Assembly: GCA_017307865.1 (NCBI GenBank)
Contig: JAFKGE010000016.1
Coordinates: 1 to 64,000 of the forward strand
Direction of reading: 5' to 3'
Origin: Burkholderiales bacterium
Lineage (GTDB): Bacteria > Pseudomonadota > Gammaproteobacteria > Burkholderiales > Burkholderiaceae_C
DNA length: 64,000 nt
Each line of letters opens with the position of its first letter. Position 1 is the first letter of the stretch. This document shows, one piece after another, positions 35,381 through 42,682 of this stretch. A program made the translations under genes and the position numbers. Below the pieces are notes generated by a model. It saw only the letters and a list, made by a program, of their open reading frames with translations, was not told the DNA's origin and did no database searches.

Positions 35381-36280
35381 CTACGGCGCCGCACGCTTCA
35401 AAACCCAAGCGTCCTGATGATTCCAGAACCATTGCGGCGCAAAGCGTGACACGGCCGGCGCATCGGGCAGTTTGGCCACGCGAGCCTGCACAAAGGCAGG
35501 GGACGTGAATGTCGTGCCGTATTCCTGCGCATCGATGGCATTCGACTCGCTCGAAGCGGCAAAAAAGTAGCCCTCGCCATCCAGGTTCACGCCGGCGCGG
35601 CGCGCGGCCTCGATGCCGTGCGTTGAAAACACCAGCAGTCCGCCCGGCGCCACCGCGTCCCACAGCACCGACAGCCAACGCCCCCAGCTGCCGCGCGGCA
35701 AGTGCGAAAACAGCGACAACACGAACACCAGCTCATGCCGGCGCGGCCAGACCAATAGCTCGGGCACGGCGCGCGACACGAAGCCCTGCACGCCAAACGT
35801 GCCGCGCGAAAAATCCACCGCGTCGGCCACCACGTCCGACACCGTGACCCGATCGGCGCCCACCGCCTTGACCAGGTGCCGGGTAAAACGCCCATGTCCA
35901 CTGGCAAATTCGAGCACGCTGGCCGTTCCGAGCAACGGTTGTTCCACGCTTTCCAGCAGCAGCATCAACTCCGACAGCGTGCGCCAGCCGTCGGCCAGGT
36001 AGTCACGCAGCGGGTTGTTCGACGTCGGGTGGCCAGCAAAAAAGTGAAAGATGTCATCCCCAGGCGCGATTCGGCAGTCCAGCCCGAACATGGCCGCAAA
36101 CGAACCCTCCAAGCTGTGTTGCTCGATCAGGTTGTGCGCGGCCAGACGCGTGGCCGCGTGGGCGCGCGCCCGCACCAGGGCCACACTGGCGCCGGCGCGG
36201 TCGCCCACGGCCAGGCGCTGCTGGCCTTCTTGCAACAGCACTAGCGCACCTTCTGGCGCCTCGGCATTCAAGTCATGCAT
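35381..36280 (-). CDS. Class I SAM-dependent methyltransferase of the polysaccharide locus
   Basis: 299-aa protein. An N-terminal helical part with IEQHSLEGSFAAMFGLDCRI precedes the Rossmann core: motif I is VLEFASGHGRFTRHLV (about residues 122-137), then VTVSDVVADAVDF and LVFVLSLFSHLPRGSWGRW. It lies 13 bp downstream of wzt on the same strand. In ABC-exported O-antigens, a chain-terminating methyltransferase (WbdD type) is commonly found beside Wzt, whose C-terminal domain recognises the methylated end. That analogy suggests a capping role, but the WbdD kinase and coiled-coil are missing. It converges on the large membrane-protein gene. Confidence 0.78.
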   Translation of the reverse strand: MHDLNAEAPEGALVLLQEGQQRLAVGDRAGASVALVRARAHAATRLAAHNLIEQHSLEGSFAAMFGLDCRIAPGDDIFHFFAGHPTSNNPLRDYLADGWRTLSELMLLLESVEQPLLGTASVLEFASGHGRFTRHLVKAVGADRVTVSDVVADAVDFSRGTFGVQGFVSRAVPELLVWPRRHELVFVLSLFSHLPRGSWGRWLSVLWDAVAPGGLLVFSTHGIEAARRAGVNLDGEGYFFAASSESNAIDAQEYGTTFTSPAFVQARVAKLPDAPAVSRFAPQWFWNHQDAWVLKRAAP

Positions 36281-36293
36281 GGGGTAAAGTCCT

Positions 36294-37520
36294 TTATTCC
36301 CACCGATGCGGCAAACGCACCAGACCGGGCATCAACGTCGGCCGCACGAAGCGAAAATGCCGAAATTGAAACCACTGTTCATAAACCACCAGCCCGCTGG
36401 CATCGAACAGGAACGCACTGATCACGTACTGCCCGCTGTGCAAGCCCAGCTCGGGAAAGATAAGCACCGACTGCCACACACCGGGAGCCACCTGGGTCGG
36501 CGCTGCACCGTCCTCGTGCGTCGCCAGCGAGGTGATACCCACGCCCTGGGACTGCTCGATCATGAAACCGATGTTTGGCCGTTCGTCGTCGCGCCCGCGC
36601 ACCGTGATGGTCACCACCAAGTCGCTGGTTTGAAGAAGAGGCGGGTCGACCGTTTCGTCTAAATCCGCGATCTCCACGGACAAGATGGTCGCGGCGGCCT
36701 GAGCCAACGCAGGCGCCGGCGTACTGTCTTTCACGGCGACTGCCGGCGCGGCGCGGTTCCCCGGGCCGGCCAGGAGCCGCGTGTGCATCTCGTAGGCGCC
36801 AATCACCGCCTCGGTCGGCCCCAGCTCCATGACCCGCCCGTGCTCCAGCCACAGCGCCACGTCGCACAGCTGGCGCACGTGGTAGGGGCTGTGCGAGCAG
36901 AACAGGATGGTGCAGCCGTTGGCGCGAAAGGCCTGGATGCGCTCGATGCATTTTTTCTGAAAGCGCTGGTCGCCCACCGCCAGCGCCTCGTCGATGATCA
37001 GCAGGTCCGGCTCCACCGCCGTCACCAGCGCAAAGGCCAGCCGCACCACCATGCCCGACGAATAGGTCTTCACCGGCCGGTCGATCGCCTCGCCGATGTC
37101 GGCGAAGGCCAGCACCTCGGCCTCCAGCGCCGCCATCTGCGCGTGCTCGATGCCGATCAGGCTGCCACCGAAATAAAGGTTCTGCCGCCCCGTGAAGTCG
37201 GGGTGAAAGCCCGCCCCCAGCTCCAGGATGGCCGTGATGCGCCCGCGCCGCTCGATCTGGCCTTGCGTGGGCTGCACGGTGCCCGTGATCAGCTTGAGCA
37301 GCGTGCTCTTGCCGGCGCCGTTGTGCCCCACCACACCCAGGCATTGCCCGCGCTCTAGTTGCAGCGACACGCCCTGCAGCGCCCAGTGGCTGCGGTGCAG
37401 CGCACGCCCGGTCAGCAGCGCCCGCAGACGCGCGCGCGGCGAGTCGTACAGGCGGTATTCCTTGCCCACGCCCGCCAGGCGCAGGGGGGGCGCGGCATGC
37501 ACGATGGCGGCGTCGGTCAA
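36294..37520 (-). CDS. wzt: Polysaccharide ABC exporter ATPase (Wzt) with C-terminal binding domain
   Basis: 408 aa. The ATPase domain has Walker A GHNGAGKST (residues 65-73), the aromatic LGAGFHPDFTGRQNLYFGG, signature YSSGMVVRLAFAL and Walker B DLLIIDEALAVGD. The region after about residue 250 is a beta-rich Wzt C-terminal domain (SVEIADLDET ... GMIEQ-like FMIEQSQGVGI ... GQYVISAFLFD), which in characterised systems binds the modified end of the finished chain. With Wzm it drives undecaprenyl-linked polysaccharide across the inner membrane. The permease gene lies upstream, separated by a toxin-antitoxin pair rather than adjacent as usual. Confidence 0.92.
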   Translation of the reverse strand: MTDAAIVHAAPPLRLAGVGKEYRLYDSPRARLRALLTGRALHRSHWALQGVSLQLERGQCLGVVGHNGAGKSTLLKLITGTVQPTQGQIERRGRITAILELGAGFHPDFTGRQNLYFGGSLIGIEHAQMAALEAEVLAFADIGEAIDRPVKTYSSGMVVRLAFALVTAVEPDLLIIDEALAVGDQRFQKKCIERIQAFRANGCTILFCSHSPYHVRQLCDVALWLEHGRVMELGPTEAVIGAYEMHTRLLAGPGNRAAPAVAVKDSTPAPALAQAAATILSVEIADLDETVDPPLLQTSDLVVTITVRGRDDERPNIGFMIEQSQGVGITSLATHEDGAAPTQVAPGVWQSVLIFPELGLHSGQYVISAFLFDASGLVVYEQWFQFRHFRFVRPTLMPGLVRLPHRWE

Positions 37521-37584
37521 ATCATGGTCCAGTCATCGATTGGCAGCGGTCACCCGGCTTGCACGCGGCTTCGTGCGCCCGCCA

Positions 37585-37818
37585 TCATGGGTTGAGCACC
37601 GAAGAATCCCGTGCATCCAGGCGGTCCAGAATTTTCAACGCCGCCTGCGGATCCGCTTGTGCCGCCAACGCGCGGAAGCGCACTTCGGCATCGAACGCGG
37701 CGATCGCCTGGGTGCTCAACTCCTCGATCAGCTTGTTCATCGAAAGGCCCCGGCTGTGCGCCACCTGTTTCAAGCGGTTGGCCGTCGGGTCGGGCAGTCG
37801 AATCGTCAAAGTGCTCAT
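37585..37818 (-). CDS. Ribbon-helix-helix antitoxin-like protein
   Basis: 77-aa small protein. STLTIRLPDPTANRLKQVA and RGLSMNKLIEELS form a ribbon-helix-helix fold: a beta strand of alternating residues, then two helices. The rest (AAFDAEVRFRALAAQADPQAALKILDRLDAR) is a charged tail likely to wrap the toxin. Its ATG overlaps the toxin stop in a 4-bp ATGA, so the antitoxin is made second from the same message. Dimers probably bind the palindrome before the toxin gene. A start two codons earlier (MAMSTL) is possible. It lies between the wzm and wzt genes. Confidence 0.82.
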   Translation of the reverse strand: MSTLTIRLPDPTANRLKQVAHSRGLSMNKLIEELSTQAIAAFDAEVRFRALAAQADPQAALKILDRLDARDSSVLNP

Positions 37819-38237
37819 GGCCATCTCTCCAGGCATTGGGCCGGCGTCAACACCCGAAGGTGCTCAAAACTCAGTTCGCCGTGGCGCAAGTCGCGCACGT
37901 TGTGCGTCACCACCGCATGCGCGCCGCCCGCCACGGCAAGCTCGATCAAATGATTGTCGCCCTCGTCGCGCAGATTGGGGCGCCAGCCAAAATACGGCAT
38001 CACCCAGCGGCCGGTGGCCGCCAGCGCCGCCAACACCTGCCAGCGTTCCGTTGCAGTCGTTGCGTCACTCCACAGGTGCGGCCGGGTCATCACGTCTTCA
38101 TATTCCAGCCATAGCGCGGTGCCGAACAATGGCACATGGTGCCCTTGCAACACACGGCGAATCAGTTGCCGCGAAGCGCCGCCGCCGGAACGCAAGGCGG
38201 CAACGACAACATTCGTGTCCAAAACCAGTATCGCCAT
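37815..38237 (-). CDS. PIN-domain toxin of a toxin-antitoxin pair
   Basis: 140-aa PIN-domain ribonuclease-like protein (COG1569 type). The first acidic residue is in AILVLDTNVVVAAL, then FGTALWLEYEDV and the later LRDEGDNHLIELAVAGGAHAVVTHN carries the other metal-binding acids (DEGDN). Such toxins cleave RNA until bound by their partner. Gene order is toxin first, antitoxin second, with a 4-bp overlap; many PIN systems are the other way round. A consensus -35, near-consensus -10 and a palindrome lie just upstream, so the message may be leaderless. It separates wzm from wzt. Confidence 0.85.
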   Translation of the reverse strand: MAILVLDTNVVVAALRSGGGASRQLIRRVLQGHHVPLFGTALWLEYEDVMTRPHLWSDATTATERWQVLAALAATGRWVMPYFGWRPNLRDEGDNHLIELAVAGGAHAVVTHNVRDLRHGELSFEHLRVLTPAQCLERWP

Positions 38238-38240
38238 CCA

Positions 38241-38274
38241 ATGACAGCATATATGCCGTCATTTTGCTTGTCAA
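38241..38274 (-). promoter_or_regulatory. Promoter and palindromic operator of the PIN/RHH pair
   Basis: On the minus strand a perfect TTGACA, an exact 17-bp spacer and TATGCT precede the toxin gene. The -10 sits inside a 22-bp near-perfect palindrome (arms ATGACGGCATA / TATGCTGTCAT, one mismatch) ending 3 bp before the ATG. The predicted start point is at or within two bases of the start codon. Antitoxin binding to the palindrome would shut the promoter. Confidence 0.7.
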
Positions 38275-38304
38275 TGTCCTTCTGCTCAGTCGATGGGACA
38301 ACAC

Positions 38305-39108
38305 TTACAGCCAATCCACCAACTCGTCGCGGCTGCGCGCCAGCGCCAGCGACAGGGCGGCGGCCAGCACGGCGATCCACACGACCAGCGCCAGCCACAC
38401 GTCCCACGCCGGCCAGCGCCCCTGCAGCAGCGCCGCCTGATAGCCCAGCACCGGCGCCGTCATCGGGTTGAGCCACAGCACCCAGCGCCAACGCTCGGGA
38501 AACAGGGTGACCGGAAACAGCACCGGCGACAGGTACACCCCCAGCGACAGCAGCACGCCCACCACCTGCACCACGTCGCGCAGTGCCGCCGCCAGAATGG
38601 CCAGCAGATAGGCCAGCAGGAAGGCCAACAGCCCCTGCAGCGCCAGCAGGGGCAGCACCGCCCACACGCCGGGCGCGAAGTGGTGGCTGCCCGCGTACAG
38701 CGGCACCAGCGCCAGCAGCAGCGGGGCAAACACCAGGCCGCTGGCCAGCACGGTGCGCGCCGGAAACAGCCCCGGCGGCAGCGGGTTCTTCTGCAGCAGG
38801 CCGCCGGCGTCCAGCAGGCTGGTCATGCCGCGCTGGGCGGCGTCGGCAAAGGCCATCCAGGCCAGCATGCCGACGATCAGGTAGGTGCCCACGCGGGCCG
38901 TGGGCGCCCCCGCGCCCAGGCGCATGCCGAACACCACGTCGAACACCAGGTAATACGCCGCCACCGTCAGCAGCGGCGGCAGCCACACCCACAGCAGGCC
39001 GCCGGCCGAGCCCGCCACGCGTGCCGCCAGTTCACGCCGCACCAGCACCGCCAGCAGGGCGCGCAGGCGCCACAGCTGGCCGCATTCGCGCGTCAATGCC
39101 GACCGCAC
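38305..39108 (-). CDS. wzm: Polysaccharide ABC exporter permease (Wzm)
   Basis: 267-aa inner-membrane protein of the ABC-2 type. An amphipathic N-terminus (LRALLAVLVRRELAARVAGS) precedes six hydrophobic segments, with LGLLW-type WLPPLLTVAAYYLVFDVVFG early and SPVLFPVTLFPERWRWVLWLNPMT late, the latter the conserved NP region. It forms the channel for lipid-linked polysaccharide and pairs with Wzt. It lies 42 bp downstream of the parvulin gene on the same strand, so that gene may share its promoter. The toxin-antitoxin genes follow before wzt. Confidence 0.9.
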   Translation of the reverse strand: MRSALTRECGQLWRLRALLAVLVRRELAARVAGSAGGLLWVWLPPLLTVAAYYLVFDVVFGMRLGAGAPTARVGTYLIVGMLAWMAFADAAQRGMTSLLDAGGLLQKNPLPPGLFPARTVLASGLVFAPLLLALVPLYAGSHHFAPGVWAVLPLLALQGLLAFLLAYLLAILAAALRDVVQVVGVLLSLGVYLSPVLFPVTLFPERWRWVLWLNPMTAPVLGYQAALLQGRWPAWDVWLALVVWIAVLAAALSLALARSRDELVDWL

Positions 39109-39150
39109 GTCCTCGATGGCCCGGCAAGCTGTCGTGCGCCCACGCCGCCC

Positions 39151-40113
39151 TCAACGCGAGGCGGCGGCGTTGCGATACATCACGTTCAGGAGCGCCGCAT
39201 CGTCCACCTTGACCTGGTCGAGTGCCGCCGTCCACAGGCGGGTCCGCTCCGACTGCTCCAGCTTGTCCCGGGCCTGATCACGCAGGGCGGGCAGCGCCTC
39301 CTCGAAAGTCAGCTTGCGCTCGGCCCGCGTGCCCAGCAGTTCGATGATGTGATAGCCGAACGGCGTCTTGACGGGCTCGCTCAACGCACCCGGCTGCTTC
39401 AGGGCAAAGGCCGCGATCTCGAACTCGGCCGCCATCTGGCCGTGGGCAAACCACGGCAATTCGCCGCCACGCTGCGCACTGCCCTTGTCGGCCGACTCGG
39501 CCTTGGCCAGGGTGGCGAAATCGGCGCCCGCGCGCAACTCGGCCAGCAGCTTCTCGGCGTGCGCCTTGACGGCGTCCGCGTTGTCGCCATCCTTGTCCAG
39601 CGCCAACAGGATGTGGCGCACATGCACCTGCGCCGGCACCACGAAGCGCTGCGGCTGGGCCCGGTATTCGGACAAGGCATAGCGGTCCAGCGCCGCGTCG
39701 TCCGGCACCACCGCCTGACTCTGCCGATCGAGATAGGCCTTGACCAGGGCCTGCTCGCGCGCCAGCCCCTTGGCGGTCGGGTCGGCCGGCTCGATGCCCG
39801 CCCGCGCGGCCAGCCCCGCCAGCTCGTGCTGGGCCCCCAGGCCGCGCACGAAGCGCAGCACCGAGTCCTTGGTGCTCCAGAACAGCTCGCGTTCCTTGCC
39901 TGGCACCAGCGCCTCGACCGCGGCCTCCAGCTGGGCCTGCGTGACATCGCCCGCGGGACCGGTCGCCAGCACCACGGCCCCATCCGCCACTGCCGCCGCG
40001 GGGGCCGGGGCACCATCGGCGGCGCGTGCGGGCCAGGGCGCCAGGCACAGGCCAGCCAAGACCGCCAGGCTCAGTTGTGCGCTCGCACGGCGCAACGCAT
40101 GCATCTCATTCAT
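39151..40113 (-). CDS. Periplasmic peptidyl-prolyl isomerase, parvulin type
   Basis: 320-aa exported foldase. The signal peptide (HALRRASAQLSLAVLAGLCL, cleavage after PARA) starts from the ATG at 40113, which has AAGGA upstream; a longer frame adds unrelated residues. An N-terminal helical region with an AHEL segment precedes the parvulin domain (about residues 165-265): VHVRHILLALD, FATLAKAESADKGSAQRGGELPWF and FGYHIIELLGTR are its conserved blocks. A C-terminal helix follows, as in PrsA/SurA-related proteins. It assists proline isomerisation of proteins crossing the periplasm. Location before wzm may be only promoter sharing. Confidence 0.88.
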   Translation of the reverse strand: MNEMHALRRASAQLSLAVLAGLCLAPWPARAADGAPAPAAAVADGAVVLATGPAGDVTQAQLEAAVEALVPGKERELFWSTKDSVLRFVRGLGAQHELAGLAARAGIEPADPTAKGLAREQALVKAYLDRQSQAVVPDDAALDRYALSEYRAQPQRFVVPAQVHVRHILLALDKDGDNADAVKAHAEKLLAELRAGADFATLAKAESADKGSAQRGGELPWFAHGQMAAEFEIAAFALKQPGALSEPVKTPFGYHIIELLGTRAERKLTFEEALPALRDQARDKLEQSERTRLWTAALDQVKVDDAALLNVMYRNAAASR

Positions 40114-40260
40114 CGATCGAACATCCTTCCATGGCCGGGCCGCCCCGTGGCGGCGCCGCCGTTCAAAACCCATCATCATACTGGCTCGGCCCGGGGGCAG
40201 CGACGCCGCGGCACGCCGCAAGACGGCTTGTTACCACGCCGGCGCCGCGCCCACAAAAAG

Positions 40261-40288
40261 AAAGGACGGGGTTTGACCCCCGTCCTTT
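40261..40288 (-). terminator. Intrinsic terminator of the exported-protein gene
   Basis: An 11-bp stem, AAAGGACGGGG paired with CCCCGTCCTTT, is followed on the minus strand by TCTTTTTG. It lies 54 bp after the stop of the large exported-protein gene. The rest of the 229-bp gap holds the leader of the parvulin gene and nothing else recognised. Confidence 0.8.
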
Positions 40289-40342
40289 GCATTGCAGCCG
40301 GCGTCAACCGGCCCGGGCGCCCCAGCGGGCGCCCGGCCGTCA

Positions 40343-41905
40343 TCAGTCGACGTAGCGGTGCGGCAGCGTCCAGCCGTAGTGGACACCCGTGCTGTTGTTG
40401 ACCAGCGAGGTGGCGGCAAAGCCATCCACCGGCAGACGGCCCGGCAGCGTCAGCTGCGCCCAGCCTTCGGTGCCCACCGGCGTCACCGTGCGCGTCGTCA
40501 CGGCCGCTTGCAGCACCGAGCTGGCACCGAACTGGACCACGAACACTTCACCGCAGGTCGGCGAGCTCGCGCCGGGCGAGAAGCTGCCGCCCGTCACGTT
40601 GACGCGCTCTTCGCGGTCGGTCGAGCCGAAGCCCACCAGCATGCAGGCCTGCGGGCCGTTGGCGGTGAGCACCCTGGACAGAATACCTGCGTAGGGGTTG
40701 CCGGCAACCGCGTTGGTCACGATGGCCGAGGTGGCAGCGCTGCCGGCGTAGTTCATCGACGCGAAGTAGCGACGGGTCGGCTGCGACACCACCCAGTCGG
40801 TGGCCATGGGCACGGCGGCGCCGGCGCCATTGGCCACATAGTCGTTCAGCACCCTGGTGTGCGACAGGGCCCCGCTGAGACCCAGCGCCTGCACTTCGGG
40901 CGCGCCGGCGGCAACCGGGGCGCCGGGCAGCAGCGGCGTGGACATGTCGGGCAGGTCGAACCACAGCGGCGTGATCATGCCGCCTTGCAGCAGCGGGTCG
41001 GCCGTGACGTTGACGGCCGGGTAGGCCACCAGGTCCAGGTTCGACGGCACCTGCGGCGTGAAGGCGATGTTGGTGTAGCCCTGCACCGGGACCAGGTTCA
41101 GGCCGGCAAGGGTATTGGCCGACACGACGGCCACATGGTTGCCGCTGAACATGGAGAAGTTTTCCTGGTTGGCCAGGGCCCAGGTGCCCATCAGGCCGCC
41201 GGTGGCCGCGCTCAGGCCCGCCGCTTCGGCTTCGAGCCCGGTGGCGGTGGTCGGGGTCAGCAGGGCGGCAAAGCCGGCGCCGCTGCAGGGCGCCACACCG
41301 GCCACGTGCTTGATGTTGGTGTACAGCGCGTTGGCCTTGCCGGCGTTCGGGCCGCTGATGTAGTTCGGCGGCACGTCGGCCATGTTCAGGATTTCAATGT
41401 AACCTTCGTTCAGGTTCAGGTTTTGCTGCGCGCCGCTCTGGTAGGCGGGCAGGCGCAGGGTGGAGAACTGCGCCGGCCAGGCCGAAGCGTCGGGAATGGT
41501 GCACGACTTGTCGGTGGTGCTGATTTCGGCCGCGCCGCTGGCGTTTTGCGACACGCTGGCCGACCACACGTCGCCGGGCGACAGGAACAGCGTGAAGTCC
41601 AGCACGTCGTCGGAGTTGGCGGCGCCGCGGAAGCGCACCTTCACCGCCTTGCCGTTGACGCCGTCGGTGTTGGTGATGTTGATCAGCGTGGCCATGCTGC
41701 CCTGGGCCGTGTAGTACGGCGTGAACAGCATGTTGCCGACGGCACCCGGATTGAGGACGTTGCCGACAGCCGGGCCGGGGAGCGCGGGCGTGGCCGCGGG
41801 CGCGGTGGCCGGCGCGCCGATGTAACCCAAGGCGTGAGCCGAACCTGCAAACCCCAAGCTGCCCAGGGCGACTGCAGCGCTCAGCGACAGAAAGCTCTTC
41901 TTCAT
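40343..41905 (-). CDS. Large exported protein of unknown function
   Basis: 520 aa with a clear signal peptide (MKKSFLSLSAAVALGSLGFAGSAHA). The mature protein is rich in Ala, Gly, Ser, Thr and Asn, has almost no lysine and few charges, and looks beta-rich. Blocks such as MLFTPYYTAQGSMATLINIT and VNGKAVKVRFRGAANSDDVLDF early, and EGYIEILNMADVPP in the middle, recall uncharacterised betaproteobacterial surface proteins. Cysteines (SCTIPD, PCSGAG, QACMLV, TCGEVF) are few and may pair. It is a single-gene unit with its own terminator. Secretion by the nearby type II system is possible but unsupported. Confidence 0.72.
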   Translation of the reverse strand: MKKSFLSLSAAVALGSLGFAGSAHALGYIGAPATAPAATPALPGPAVGNVLNPGAVGNMLFTPYYTAQGSMATLINITNTDGVNGKAVKVRFRGAANSDDVLDFTLFLSPGDVWSASVSQNASGAAEISTTDKSCTIPDASAWPAQFSTLRLPAYQSGAQQNLNLNEGYIEILNMADVPPNYISGPNAGKANALYTNIKHVAGVAPCSGAGFAALLTPTTATGLEAEAAGLSAATGGLMGTWALANQENFSMFSGNHVAVVSANTLAGLNLVPVQGYTNIAFTPQVPSNLDLVAYPAVNVTADPLLQGGMITPLWFDLPDMSTPLLPGAPVAAGAPEVQALGLSGALSHTRVLNDYVANGAGAAVPMATDWVVSQPTRRYFASMNYAGSAATSAIVTNAVAGNPYAGILSRVLTANGPQACMLVGFGSTDREERVNVTGGSFSPGASSPTCGEVFVVQFGASSVLQAAVTTRTVTPVGTEGWAQLTLPGRLPVDGFAATSLVNNSTGVHYGWTLPHRYVD

Positions 41906-42079
41906 AGCTATGACTCCATTGATAAAAAAGTTGCGAAACCCAAGCGGATCTTGGAAATGCCCGGTGATGCTAACACGCGGGCGCGGCCGGATTCAATCGG
42001 CAAACCGATAGAGGGCGGCGTTTGTGCCCAAGTGTTGTATTCAGTGCACAACGCCGGGGCCGGAGACGGGACCGGGCCG

Positions 42080-42505
42080 TCACAGCGCCTGGTAATACCA
42101 CCACTGGCCGTCTTCGCGCACCCAGGTTTCTTCCACATAGCCGACGATGTCCTGGCCGGCGAACTTGGGTGCCAGGATGCGCGAGGTCAGGCGCACGCTC
42201 ACGGTGCAGCGCTCGGCCTGGCACTTGACCTGGTGGATCTGCGCGCCGAGCCACTGGCCGCTGCCAAAGCGCTTGCGATAGTCGCCGGACTTGACGATGG
42301 CGCGAAAGCCGGGCTGGGTGTAGGCCCAGGCCTGCTCGAAGTCGCCCTTGATCAGGTCGTCCCAGCGCGCTTCGGCGCGTTGGCCGACGATCTGCTCGGT
42401 GGTGAGGGGCTGCAGGCCGGCGCAGCCGGCCAGGGCCAGGGCGGCGGCGGCCAGGGCGGCGCGCAGGGCAGCGCGGCGCGGAACGGGGGTGCGAAATGGC
42501 TTCAT
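42080..42505 (-). CDS. Putative lipoprotein
   Basis: About 141 aa. An Arg-rich, Ala-rich leader ends in ALALAGC, a lipobox with Cys near residue 28, so the protein is likely lipid-anchored. The mature part (LTTEQIVGQRAEARWDDLIKGDFEQAW then YTQPGFRAIV ... VKCQAERCTVSVRLTSRI ... VEETWVREDGQWWYYQ) has an NTF2-like/DUF4440-like pattern ending in a WYY strand, common in small betaproteobacterial lipoproteins. Function unknown. An upstream Met adds two residues. The 174-bp gap after its stop, and the gap before its start, carry no other gene. Confidence 0.78.
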   Translation of the reverse strand: MKPFRTPVPRRAALRAALAAAALALAGCAGLQPLTTEQIVGQRAEARWDDLIKGDFEQAWAYTQPGFRAIVKSGDYRKRFGSGQWLGAQIHQVKCQAERCTVSVRLTSRILAPKFAGQDIVGYVEETWVREDGQWWYYQAL

Positions 42506-42575
42506 GGGCAAAGGGGTGCGGGGTGGATGGAAAAGGGCGATTGTCGCAAAGCGGCGGCGGATGGGGCCAGCGCAG

Positions 42576-42629
42576 GCCCACTGGCCGGCTCGCGCCGGCT
42601 TGCGCGGCGCGAAGCCGGCCAGTGGGCCG
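42576..42629. other. Very long GC hairpin between lipoprotein gene and gspD
   Basis: A 16-bp perfect arm (GGCCCACTGGCCGGCT / AGCCGGCCAGTGGGCC) continues, after a one-base bulge, into a 7-bp inner stem with a 7-nt loop. There is no T-run. It lies 54 bp after the gspD stop on the minus strand and could end or protect the type II secretion transcript. Confidence 0.55.
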
Positions 42630-42682
42630 GCGCCGGGCCCAAGCCCACCGGTCGACCAAGCCGGGGCGCTACGACGCGGCCG

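Noticed and set aside
41906-41945. CATAGCTATG next to the exported-protein start as an eighth family A copy
   Set aside because: Only the short CATAGCT core matches; the GCGCTTG and GCCAGAGCC blocks are missing.
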